From the NCBI RefSeq assembly GCF_032854445.1, contig NC_088295.1:71390028-71454027 (forward strand): a stretch of 64,000 bases of DNA, in the 5' to 3' direction. The DNA comes from Liolophura sinensis. Lineage: Eukaryota; Mollusca; Polyplacophora; Chitonida; Chitonidae. This document shows positions 1-10,989 of this stretch, piece by piece; the stretch's first letter is position 1, and each line of letters begins with the position of its first letter. The position numbers were made by a program, and so were the translations under genes. The notes below the pieces were generated by a model. It saw only the letters and a program-made list of their open reading frames with translations. It was not told the DNA's origin and ran no database searches.

Positions 1-145
1 CACTCTCAAGCACAAAATCCCAGTTAACTGTTCTGAAATAATTTGAAACATACAATAGGTTCTTGCTTAGAACATGCAGCACAGTGATAACCAGAAGACG
101 TGTTGAAAAATAATATGGGAAATTGTGTGAAAATTCCGCACTGAC

Positions 146-3100
146 CTGCCTCCCCTGCCTATTCTCCGTCGTATAAAGCCCACACACCGCTGAGGAGCTG
201 ACAGGGAAGCCAGTGAGTAACGATATTTTTTATCCCCCAACCCACCATCTTCTGAGCCATACCATGGCCAGTTGCCAGGCCGACCCAACAGAGGCTGAAA
301 CAGTTGACAAAGACCATCAGTAAAACATTCCACTTTTTCAAGCATGCGGAAACATGTCAATGAGTGATTACATAACCATGGGGCCGCTTGTATAAAGCCT
401 TATGAACATGACAAGCATGCAAACTACCATGGCAACCAGCAATGTAGGCATTATGACCCCATGGCGATTACGTGCTTGTAATGTCAAGTGGGCCCTGGAT
501 CTTGGTGATGGCAAACGCCAGGATATAATACTGACTTTGTTGAAGTAGAGAAAACCTTGTAGAAAATGTACAGCTGGTCCCAAAACTTATGACCACTCAA
601 TCATTCATCCTATGCAAGGCTTAAATATTTTTGTTTTTGTTTTCATTTGTGATTTATACCTAGATGTCTGTTTTAAGGGTTGTGGAAATTGGACAGCCCT
701 AGGTTAAACCACCCTCCTTTGGCAACTTACTGACAGAAATTCCATGTGTGATGTACAAACATGCATGTCATGTTAATAGAAGTCTTTGACAAATATAAAA
801 TTACGCAAATTGCCAAACAAGCAGCACTGACAACTTATGTTTAGATAATTTTAAACTACTGACAGTTTGACAATGGATGTATTTTTCACAAAAGATAGTA
901 TCCTTTTCTCATGTTGATCATCTCCTAAGCATATTAAATTATCAGAGGTAGTTTCTAACATCAAAGGTAAGAGATACTCACTGCATGATAGTTACAGAGC
1001 TTTTTCCTCCTGAAGGCAAACATTCCATCTGGATCATTTTCGTCTTCATGATCAGATGTAGACATACCCTATATAAAGGAGATAATCACCAATAAGTTTT
1101 TCAACATTATTTTATACAATATCACAAAGCAGGACCTAGAAGGCCCATGATTATGGAAACATTTGTGATAAAACTGATATCAGTAGCACAAGCTTCTTCA
1201 TTTAGCCACCTATTTACTGAGCTGTGCAGAAGACATTTTTTTCAGTTTAGATTTAAAATTAGTTTCCAGTTATTTTGATAGAAAAATCCAAACTCACTGG
1301 GGAAAGTCCCTCCTCATCAGAGCTGAAGACGTCAGGATGAATGACATCAATCTCACCGTATGGAGACACTTGAGGCAGCTGCTGTTGCTGCTGATTAGGC
1401 TTACTTTTTCGTTTCTTGTATTCTCTTTTCTTTTTAACAGGTGCTGCCTCCTGGAATACACAGAAGTGTATAGTAATCTTTATACGAATATTTCACTGGA
1501 TTCCCAATTGAATAACAAGGCGTAGACATAATTACAAAAAACCTCAATATTACAAAAAAATGTATTTAGCACGATTTTATACCCCAAATCATGAAAAAAT
1601 CACATATACCAATTCACCAATAAGTGTGATAAGTAAAAGTTACAGGTCAGGACTACTTGCTTAACAGGACTTTTGATTTTTGTGTGTGCCTTCGAAATGG
1701 TATATTGCAAGAGTTATGCCCCTTGAATGAAGCCAATCACATACTCGTCGTCCCCAGTCTCCCAGTGGTATTGTAGGAACAATGGTACGCTTCATGGAGT
1801 GTCTTAGCTCTTCAGCTTCAGCCAAGTGAGTGCCATTGAAATCCTCCATCTGATATCTGTAACACAAGAGAAGAACAAACTACTGTGCTACATGGTCACA
1901 ACAGATGCATGCAGAAAAAAGCAGCTGAATCAGTGTGCAATGTCATCTTTTGCTTTTTGCCTTAATCTAATATCAACTATTTACCTTGTTTCTAAAACTT
2001 CTATTGTCAGCTGCAGCATCTCCTTTTTTGTCTTCTCTCTCCTTTTGATCATCTCTATTAAAGTTCTGTTGAAGGTAAAGAAAAAAAAGAGAACATTTTT
2101 AGACATTATTAACCAACAATCAAATGGTTAAATACCATAAAATTATGAAGCTAAAACAGTACACTTCATTCACGTATCGTCTTACAGGAACAGATATCTT
2201 GCGAGTTCACCACTCCTGTGAACACATTCGTCTCTCACAAAACAGTAAAACTTACAAAGCTCGGCTAATGTCTCTTCTAAGTTTCAGCATTTTTTCATAT
2301 GAGACTTCATCATTCTTTCGGTTCTGAAAAGAACAAATCAGATATTTGTAAATAAAATATGATTACCACAAAGAATGGGTACAGTTAAGAATTTGGGAAT
2401 TCTCTTGTGGAACACCATGGCATCAATGGATTTAAAATTGCAATACAAAATTTTCCTGTTAATATTTTCACAAAACACCAGAATATTAGATGTGATATTA
2501 GAGAGTGATTACCTTTCGGGTTTGCATTTTCTCTGTTCTTCTTCTGAAGGCTACATATGGATTATTGGTGGTTGAGCCATCCCTCTTCTCCGTCTTCACT
2601 GACAAGATCAAGGGATGTTGCTAGAAAACAGGAATATATGTAATAATGCATATATCATGTAGTAAGTACAGCAGGTACTGCCATTGTATAGCTAATGAAA
2701 AAGTTAACAAGTCATGCATAATTGAAACTATTCCCTACAGTATATATCACAAAAATAAAAAGCAAAATAAAGCACTTACCATTTTTAATCTTTTGTTTAA
2801 CCAATAATCGTAGACAGCTATTATCAAGTCATCATCTTCTTTTAATAATGCCTTCGCTTCCTGGAGTGTAACAACCTGATAATGACAACAAAAGTTTCTT
2901 AATCAATGAGTGATTATAACACAGATGGCAAAAATATAGATACACACCTTAAAGTTTGCTTCGCATTTCATGCCTAAAAAACTTATCACGCGTTCAGTCA
3001 TAGCTGCTGTCATGTGACTAGCGAGGTATTTCAGAGCAGGCTTATTGCATTCTAACTGATTTAACTTACCATACATATGTTGGAGGTATTTAACTTTCCT

Positions 3101-6100
3101 TCCCTTTTACTTATCAATAATTTCAAACAAATAACAGATTTAGCTCTGTCAGTATATAGAAGTTACCTACATCCATTGAGCACACTCACTGCAAGCTATG
3201 TTTTTCAGGATTGCTATCAACACCAAAATTACATGAATAATGGAAGAGATTGATAATAGTCATAGGATTTTTTTTCCCCTAATATTACAGCACAATAAAA
3301 TACAGTCCAAAGCTTATAACCATTACTGAGTATCCCAGCATATAGATGAAATGTTCAAATGTATAAGCAACATAATCGTGCATCTTCTAAATGAATCATT
3401 CACACTTGTTTTGACTTATTTGATGGCTATTACCCTAAATGACCTCAACTTCCACCCATGAAAATTCAATTTTGAGGCAAATAAATGTCACAAAATATTT
3501 TTCTGCGGTGCTGAAACTTACAATTTTACGGTGGAATATCATCCCATCTTCCAAACAAACCTCAAAACACCTTTCTAAATCAGCAGAACTCTCAGAATCC
3601 CGAAAAAGGACAAGTTAGTCATGGACGAAATTTATGGTCATTTAGGGTATGTCACACTCAAGAATATTTCACCACCATTATGGTGGGAGCAAAACGGGAG
3701 ACCGGAAATCAACGACCATCGGCAGGGTGCTGACAGCCCTTCCAACATGTTTTGAGAACCATTAACACTGATTCTGGGGTGTTCATTCTCCATATAGAGA
3801 TGATCAATATTCATGCTTCCTTACTTGTTGACCACTTCCCTTTCCAGCCTGTCCATCATTTCTTCAAACTTCAGTGATGAAAGCTCCATCTTCTTGCTTT
3901 GTTCTGTCAACCAAACTTCATCGTCGCTGGTCCATGTCATAATCAGGTATTTCCTGGTCCATACTGAAAGCTGATTTTCAGATACACACTTATAAATGCC
4001 TAATATGGTTCCAAGCGAGTCACCAAGGTCTACACATGAATCTTGTATTTCAATAAGGCAATGTTGTGACATGTGAATAGCTTTGAAAAACTTGTCTCCA
4101 AAAGCAAAGATATGACTGTTTTACCAATCATGTGTAAATAAATGAAATGGAACCTTCAAGTAGCAACTGTAATACTTACTTGTACGGGTGACATTTCACA
4201 CAGTTCACACCTTTATGACATTGATCAAGCATACATGTATGGCTGCAGGACCCTGACAAATCTCTAAGTGAATTTTATTAATTATAAGCACACATGTATG
4301 GACTTACCTTGCATATGAACATACTGCTTTGGAATCTTGAAGTCATCTTTGTACAGGTTGCCATATCTGTCAATATGATCAATCTCTGGAATGGGGATGA
4401 CCAAAGCCTCTGATGTGCCATACACTTGCTGCGCTGATAATGCCCTTTGAAGATGATGTTCCTGGATAACAAAAACACCAATAATTATCTGAGTGATGTT
4501 GTACCATTATGACTTGGACCACAATAAATATGACAGTGATTACTGTTCCCTAGGTTTTGTTTCGTTTGAATGGGTTTCACACGACAAGCAGCAAGCCTTA
4601 TAACCCAACTGAACCACCAAAATACATAGCAAATACCAATATGTCACGCGGAGGATTCATATTTCCTAAAACTTAAATATTTTCATGCTTCTTCCCTTAA
4701 CAGCTTCTTTCATCATGTTTAGGACATAATTTTCATGCTATTATAGCGCATTCCAAATCACCTGTAACAAAGTTTAGATCATGGTGTCTGAAAAATAAAT
4801 TTATAAATTTGATGTAAATACACTTATATATCCTGCCATAAAGAAAAAGAAATTATATAACACAATTTGGTCAAATATATCAACGTGTGGGCCATTTCTT
4901 TGCTTTGTGTTAGCCAAAATAGCCAGCAAATTTATTCAAGACTAGGCTACTCAAATGCACATTCTGAGAAGGTCCATTCTGTAAACGCAAGAAAATTATT
5001 TTCAGCTTTCACTTAGGTTGATAAATCACTAGCCCAGTTATGCAGGACAGGAGTGTGGCATGTCAAGACAAACTGCTTGCATAAATGAATACTACACCAT
5101 CATCCAAATTCCTACCATCCTCCAAAATTTTCAGCTCTTGTTTTTTTTTACTTAAACTGAGCTTTTGTCACAGATAACCTAGATATACATTCAGTTTAAC
5201 ATTCTGCTTTCAGTTCACAAGCCTTTGCCCCAAGGCTCCAGCTGTTTTCAGTGGATTGAATAAGTATGAATTCACTGAATGATGCAGCCACTGGAGAAAA
5301 CATTGTGCCTGCACACTGCACGATAAAATAACAGTTACTACAGCCAAATATGTATTCAGTATTTGGATCATGAAAGCATCATTTATTCGTTAGCTTTATT
5401 GCATATTCAATTTTTCAAACCTTTACAGTTCACAGTGTGAACAGTCAAGATTGAAAACCTAGTGGAGATTATGTCTGAATCTGGCCTACAAATAGCATTA
5501 TAGCCTGGGTGAACAATAACCTGACCCCCTAGATTATGCATCACACCATCCATTTTTTCACCTTCTTAACCTGCAATCAGGCAATCAACTAATCACTCGA
5601 TTTGATCACCTAGAGCTTACACAGTTGTCTTCTAATATAAAGAAAAGCCTTATAATGAAAGTGACTTCACTATGTAGCTTACTTCTTTATATTCTGCCTT
5701 TTACTTATTTTGCGTTTTACGACCAGATGGTTTAAGCATGTATATGTATTGATCTTTAATGTTTATGACTTATATGATCTCTATCTGTTTTTAAGATTGT
5801 AAATTCATTTTTAGACTCTCATTGAAAAGTCTGCACAAGTGGTAAAATATGATTTTCTAATTTTTAAATTACATTGTTTACAGCAATCTAATATCTGTAG
5901 CAGGCCTCAGTTTGTTCAGCAATCAGATTTTACAACTTTCCCCTCACAATACTTCACAAAGTGGACTGTGTGAAAAACTATAGCAAAACAGATCTTTCAG
6001 AAATAACAATCTTTGTCGCAGGACAGATTTCCACCACTCTTTTATCTAGTGCTGCTTCACTGAGACGACTTACCGAAGGCAAGTAAGCTGCCCCGCCCGA

Positions 6101-8370
6101 GCCATTATACTGAAACGGGTCAACCAATCGTTGCACTATCCCCTTCAAGCTGAGCGCCAAGCGAGAAAGTTATAACTTCCTTTTTTAAAGTCTTAGGTGT
6201 GACTCAGCCCAGGACTGATCCTGGATCTACCGGTCCCGAAGCGGACGCTCTACCAACTGTGCTATCCGGGACGGTGAAAAGCCACAGGAACAGGGTTATT
6301 TATTTTCATAACATAACATTTTCATGAAAGTCTCGTAAATTAAGTCTGGTACATTTTATGGAAATGCAATTTTCTGACAAAGCGATGTTCTGAAATAATT
6401 TGCTGTTTTCTTACGAATAAAAGGCGCCGCTATGAATCCACTTTAATATCTGCTTGGGAAACTGATCAAAGCAACAAAATTTCAAGTATGTGCAACTTTT
6501 CATCGCCAAATATTCAACCAGACACTTGTCCGTGATGCAGATAAATTTTGTCGGACAAGAAAATCTTTTTTGCTGGACATGCAGAACAAGTCAATTGCAA
6601 CTATGCACCCTGGGTATGGACACCTAAGTGCAGGATGTCCTGAAAATGCCATTTCTTTCAAAACTAGGCCTAGATAGCGATATTTTTCCTTTATTGACCA
6701 GTGTTTACTTACATCATACTTATAGTATACACCACGATTGCTTTGCTAAAAACATGCCAATCAACAATATCCACAGGGCCATCCTAAAATCATTCAACTG
6801 AAACTATTTTTTAGACATCTGAGGAGTGATAGATGGGCTGATCTATTTAAACGCATGTGGCTGGGGTCTAAATGTTAAAAGACCTCAAAATAAATACCCT
6901 GCTATCCCTCTTCCTTCCGCCTGATGGGGAAAATGGCTGGAGGTGATCAATTTCTTCGCTATCTGGTTCCACTCCTACACTGAATTTATGGTGGTTTGGG
7001 CAATATCCCAGGTGCCAGCCATGAAGACTCCAACCCCTTTCCTTATACTGGCCTATCGTCACTGGAGTACTGACGCTAACAATGTTAATTTTGTACTCGA
7101 TGGAGGTCCTGGATGATTGTTTTTGTTATCAAACAAGTTTTGTGCAAATAAGACAACAAGCTAAAGACCTGCTTTATGCACCCACCGCACCGCCACCATA
7201 CTTCTCTACTCGCTTGAATGGGACAGAGTGGTGGCTCTAGCGAACCAACACAGCTAAAATATGTGATTTTACGGTAGCTCCTACCGGCATTGTTTGGCTA
7301 AGCGAAATCTTCATTTAGTCTAGCAAGCACCGTAAAATCTCGCCTTTTAGCTGAGTTAATTTGCAAGAGCTCTCACCCTGTCTCATCAACATCTGTGTGA
7401 ACTTGTAGGTCCCCTGCAACACAAACTCCGTTTGTTGTTGGATTAGCTTCTACATGTTGCAAACTCAAAACAAAAATACCCAGTAGAAAGTGTTTCTTTA
7501 AAGTGTTGCTGTCTTTTTGACATTGAAAGCAAAAGGTCAAAAATCTATAAAGGTCAGTGTCTGCACCTGTGTGCTGTTTTGACCACATCTGCGATGGTGG
7601 TGTGAGTACAGTAGTGAGTGTAGTAATGCATAGCCTGAAATGCGATGTGAGACTACCATTTTCCAACCTTCACATACACGAGTACATCAATAACAAGACC
7701 TGAACATCTTTGTGGAGAACACCACTGAATGTCTGCGGCATTTATATTAAAATGTGTCTTCGTTGAAAACAAGATAGGCCTATGTATACAACCGAATGAC
7801 ATCCAAACACAAACATTAATAAACAATGCCTGGACAACCACATTTTCTGCTCACTTGAAAAAATATCATATGGTCACGCATAAAGACAATAAGCAGTACC
7901 GGTATAACGCTGAAAGGTATTAGTTGGAGACCATGGCGTTGTTGTTGCACAATTCACACAACAGACTGTATGTGAAAATGAACTTCCTCCTTTATTCGAA
8001 AAATTCTGCGCACTTGTGCCCTGAATTAGAATAAGTATCTTTTGAATGGTTACACCAACTGTCATGAAATTACCCAATATCATGGAGTTTTACGCATACC
8101 CAAAACATGTGTACAGCATGGTGTTGTTGTTGCAATCACCTACTACATAGGCGGCGCCAAAATAGCATGATGGCGGCCAATCAAAAGAATGGATTGACCC
8201 AATAAATTTAGACTCACCGTTTCTTCCTCTTTTTCCATTCCCGTCGGCATTTGAGGAACCGATCGGTTAATGGTGGCAAAATCAGGCAAATCTGGAATTT
8301 CATCGGCCCTAAAAACTGGCATCGGCCTCGAGGCGTCCAGCGCCCGAGCCCGAAAAGATACCTTGCTCAT
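146..8370 (-). CDS. EPC1: Enhancer of polycomb homolog (EPC1/EPC2 family), 11 exons, 3' end outside window
   Basis: Exons in coding order are 8218-8370, 4308-4461, 3825-3970, 2780-2875, 2513-2620, 2256-2323, 1985-2065, 1745-1856, 1298-1450, 982-1068 and 146-294. The protein starts MSKVSFRARALDASRP and carries family hallmarks: VPQMPTGMEKEEE, EHHLQRALSAQQVYG, FEEMMDRLE, LQEAKALLKEDDDLI, NPYVAFRRRTEKMQTRK, NDPDGMFAFRRK and GNWPW...RRRIGRGGR. These span the EPcA region and the conserved block after it, about 435 residues. In vertebrates and flies the family scaffolds the NuA4/TIP60 histone acetyltransferase in the nucleus. Most exon phases agree, but exon 3 needs one base removed near 3929-3930 to stay open, and the exon 3/4 junction is out of phase by one. 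The start at 8370 matches the family; an in-frame Met at 8409 lies upstream. Family identification is firm; EPC1 versus EPC2 cannot be decided. Confidence 0.93.
3653..3749 (-). repeat. SINE tail fragment in EPC intron 3
   Basis: Read on the minus strand, this is a diverged 3' piece of the dispersed tRNA-headed SINE: a 'ccaccataatggtgg' core followed by 'gaaatattcttgagtgtgac'. It has no head and lies between EPC exons 3 and 4. Confidence 0.5.
5980..6272 (-). mobile_element. tRNA-headed SINE, MetaSINE/BivaMD-like
   Basis: On the minus strand the element begins with a tRNA-like head ('ggatagcacagttggtagag', an A box) and a B-box-like 'ggatcagtcc' about 45 bases on. A body follows with 'ttggcgctcagcttgaaggg' and 'gttgacccgtttcagtataa'. 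I recognise this body from bivalve SINEs with the conserved Meta domain; that assignment is from memory. The head could not work as a tRNA because the anticodon and T arms do not fold normally. The 3' boundary is approximate. Confidence 0.7.
7251..7353. repeat. Short inverted-repeat hairpin in EPC intron 1
   Basis: Arms 7251-7275 and 7329-7353 are imperfect reverse complements: 'cagctaaaat...attttacggt' against 'accgtaaaat...ttttagctg'. They are separated by 53 bases. It could be a tiny MITE or simply a hairpin. No target-site duplication was identified. Confidence 0.5.
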
Positions 8371-8559
8371 AGTGGATGACCCCGAAAATATGCTAATGAG
8401 ATCGTCCAAAACCTACGTCCTCCAAACTGCTAAAATAAGTCCATCAGATCCAACTTTGACACTCTTGTATGATAGACTGGTTTCTATACATACAAGGGAA
8501 AAAACACTGTGGTGTACATACTGGTGCACCATGGCTGTGTTTAGCTGAAAAATTTCTCA

Positions 8560-8600
8560 TTTTTACAGACATCTTTTGGTTCCATCATGGCGGCCAGCGA
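8560..8600. promoter_or_regulatory. Candidate EPC promoter segment with YY1-type motif
   Basis: The sequence CCATCATGGCGGC at 8582-8594 fits the YY1 consensus (ATGGCGGC core) and lies about 210 bases upstream of the EPC start codon, on the opposite strand. A second 'gatggcggccaat' (YY1-like plus CCAAT) lies near 8168-8182. Such motifs are common at housekeeping and bidirectional promoters. The first could equally be read as a plus-strand start codon (see next entry). No TATA box stands out. Confidence 0.45.
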
Positions 8601-8718
8601 GCCCCCGTTCACATATCCCAGGGAGCCTTGCACGAAAACCTGCGCGCGCAGATCAATTCATTCAGCAAGGAAGGAATGTGGTATGGAGTTGGGGGTGGTG
8701 TGGATGCGTAAAAACTAG
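8587..8718 (+). CDS. Candidate short ORF or first exon, 43 codons, unknown
   Basis: A plus-strand ATG in good context (atcATGG) opens a 43-codon frame starting MAASEPPFTYP and rich in Cys and Arg, followed by TAG. It sits just upstream of EPC on the other strand. It might be a first exon of a divergent transcript (a donor-like 'gtatgg' lies inside it), a 5' leader or uORF for RBBP9, or chance. I do not recognise the peptide, and I found no acceptor that joins it in frame to RBBP9. Confidence 0.25.
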   Translation: MAASEPPFTYPREPCTKTCARRSIHSARKECGMELGVVWMRKN

Positions 8719-10010
8719 ATTGTCAAAGAAATCAGGGGATTGCGATAACCTTTTATCGACTAAAATTTATCGTCGTCGGCTACAATATATATTGCACTGT
8801 AAACTCAAACAGATTCAGACATTAAATGTTGGCTTCTAACATGTGACCTGTCTCTCCATATAATGCTTCTCGGCCGGCGCACATGACATTATGACAGTAA
8901 AATGACTAAGTACCGGTAAGACGTGCGTCAGATGTGGGGTAGTACTTTTATCGCTGTATTTCACAGCTGCCATGTGTGTACGGTATCTAGATTTCAACGA
9001 AGTTTAATACAGTTAAGGAAGCATTTGCTAGACAATATTCACCTGCAATGAGTACACATATCCTAAACCCACGCAGCACATTCTCCAGCTAAGCTAAGTA
9101 CATCTTCATTTTATCAGAATTCAAGAGCTGGATTAAGTCGTTGAGTCTACTGCGAAAGTATATGGTCTGTCACAATTTCAAAATCATGTGGACGTTTTTT
9201 TTCTGCTCTCTATTAGCTTCCTTCATGCAGCCAGCTTGCAAATAATTGCCAGATGTTTGATCTGTATATGATCTGATTATTTTTTGAAAAATTTTGTTTT
9301 TATTTAGTAAGGAATCATCTTTCATGGCACCCTCACCTGCTTTCATATTTAGCCCCCACCCACCACCTCACAGACAGACATTTTGCTAATTGTTAACAGA
9401 TTTGCTCCTGAGTACATGTGGGAGTACAGGTTTCTTGATATTCCATGTATGCATTACTACAAAATTGAACAGGTAGAGTGGGGGTCAGCATATGTTTTTA
9501 AAACCTAGCGCGTCATCTATTTGTCTCTATAGTATGTATAAGTCATATGTTGTGTTCCTCTATAAACATATGAAAAACAGTTTTTCACATGTTTATTGAT
9601 TCTCATATTTTGACACTTAATTCCAGGTTTCCTGTCACATTGTTCATTGTTGCAGGAAATGTTTTCTGGAAAACATTCCCTGCTCTTTCAAAACATCACA
9701 TGGTGTTTTATTCTGGCCATCACTAATGAGGATATATTGTAAAAGGCACGATAGGCTAAGTGCTGTTACTTGTGTGTGACAATGTTTGAGTTACCTCCCT
9801 TACCTGTATTACAAAAAAAAAAAAAACTTTAGCAGTGACATGAGTGAAACAGTTTAGGGCTAAAATCCTGCCAGTGTTCAAGTGTGGGTGGAAAACCTGT
9901 AATTACCTGTAGTTGTGTGTATTTCATATGTGAAATTTCCCATGATTTTCTTATTTTGATTTCTATTATTGATCAGCAGGTGTTCTGCACTAGTCAGCAG
10001 GTGGATCAAG
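8719..10010. other. Intergenic / RBBP9 upstream region
   Basis: No conserved coding signal. It may contain the first non-coding exon and intron of RBBP9: plausible acceptor dinucleotides (…gatcag) occur around 9978-9999, just before the start codon. An A-run lies near 9813-9825. Confidence 0.6.
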
Positions 10011-10565
10011 ATGCAGGTGGTGGTTGTACCTGGAAACGGTGGAGGTGACATTTTCCAAGGAAACTGGTATGGATGGATCTTTCGCAAACTTGGCCAGTTG
10101 GGTGTAAACTGTGTCATGAAGAACATGCCAGATCCAGTTATTGCTCGGGAATCTGTGTGGATTCCATTCATGCGAGATGAGTTGAAATGTGGCGAGGATA
10201 CCATCATCATTGGGCATAGTTCCGGTGCAGAGGCAGCAATGAGATACGCAGAGCAATACACTGTGCATGGAATAATTCTAGTCTCAGCATGTGTCACTGA
10301 TCTCGGCATTGAGACGGAGAGACAGAGTGGCTATTATAGCAGAGGCTGGGACTGGACTGCCATCAAAAACAATGTGAAGGTCATTGTCCAATTTGGGTCA
10401 ACAGATGACCCTTTCATTCCATGGTCAGAGCAGGAGGAAGTGGCTAAAGGCCTACAATCAGATTTTTACAAATTTACTGACCGTGGACATTTTATGAATA
10501 GCCAGTTTCCAGAACTGCTTGAAGTTGTCAAATCTTTAATCCATGCCGACTTACTAGATGAATAA
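10011..10565 (+). CDS. RBBP9: RBBP9-like serine hydrolase (alpha/beta fold)
   Basis: One uninterrupted 184-residue frame, close to the vertebrate RBBP9 length of 186. It begins MQVVVVPGNGGGD and includes WYGW, KNMPDP, ARES, TIIIGHSSGA, QFGSTDDPF.PW and FTDRGHF. By alignment to the family, the catalytic triad is Ser70 (GHSSG), Asp133 and His160; all are present. RBBP9 is a small soluble serine hydrolase, first described as a retinoblastoma-binding protein; its physiological substrate is not settled. The start was chosen because the family begins two to six residues before VPGNGGG; an upstream in-frame Met at 9969 would add 14 unrelated residues and spans likely splice acceptors. The stop codon overlaps an AATAAA. 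The lack of introns across the coding region may indicate a retrocopy or ancestral intron loss. Confidence 0.94.
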   Translation: MQVVVVPGNGGGDIFQGNWYGWIFRKLGQLGVNCVMKNMPDPVIARESVWIPFMRDELKCGEDTIIIGHSSGAEAAMRYAEQYTVHGIILVSACVTDLGIETERQSGYYSRGWDWTAIKNNVKVIVQFGSTDDPFIPWSEQEEVAKGLQSDFYKFTDRGHFMNSQFPELLEVVKSLIHADLLDE

Positions 10566-10566
10566 A
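10561..10566 (+). terminator. Polyadenylation hexamer overlapping the RBBP9 stop codon
   Basis: AATAAA contains the TAA stop (10563-10565). If used, the 3' UTR would be only some 15-30 bases. A second AATAAA at 10751-10756 is the more ordinary candidate. Confidence 0.4.
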
Positions 10567-10621
10567 ATATTTTGTATAAAATACACATGTATTGTTGCAT
10601 GTATGGTTTTTCCCAACCTAT

Positions 10622-10728
10622 AATTATCTTCTGCCATTTAGTTTCCTCCATCCAAAAACCTTATTGATCAGTGAGTGAAATATTCTTGGCCTAGTATAGC
10701 GTTAAACATCCAATAGATAAATCATGTC
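10622..10728 (+). repeat. Diverged SINE tail
   Basis: A relic of the dispersed SINE 3' end: 'tttcctccatccaaaaacc' followed by 'gtgaaatattcttgg', 'gcgttaaacatccaat' and 'agataaat'. Confidence 0.45.
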
Positions 10729-10989
10729 CAAATAAATAGAAAAACAATGCAATAAACAATGTAATAGGCTGCAGTGTACACAGCACTGGCAACTTGCTAG
10801 CCATACATTTTAAAGTCACAAAGTGCAGGTTCTTCACAGTTACACATAACATGGCTGAAGTACTGTCCAGACATATTAAATTAGTCACCACATAAATAAA
10901 ATTTGCTGATTGTTTGCCAGCTTTGATTGTTGTAATGTGGTAATATCTCATGGTTGTGAAAAGTGACTCAGAGTACTGTAGGCCTGCTG

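Larger units (their letters stand above)
4462..8217 (-). other. EPC intron 1 (3.8 kb), non-coding
   Basis: The first EPC intron. It holds a Meta-type SINE (5980-6272) and a short inverted repeat (7251-7353). Near its 5' end, at about 8152-8185, are a 'gatggcggc' motif and a CCAAT box. The rest shows no conserved coding signal; small open frames here have no recognisable protein features. Confidence 0.8.

Noticed and set aside
4555-4610. Possible SINE head on the minus strand (tggttcagttgggttataag)
   Set aside because: Only about 20 bases resemble the A-box region and no body or tail follows.
6195-6272. Possible tRNA gene on the minus strand
   Set aside because: Only the A box and a B-box-like element are tRNA-like; the arms do not pair properly and a SINE body follows directly.
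8371-8409. Upstream in-frame Met for EPC (13 extra residues)
   Set aside because: The family starts at MSK; the extra residues are not conserved and probably belong to the 5' UTR.
9969-10010. Upstream in-frame Met for RBBP9
   Set aside because: The 14 added residues do not match the family and overlap several CAG acceptor-like sites.
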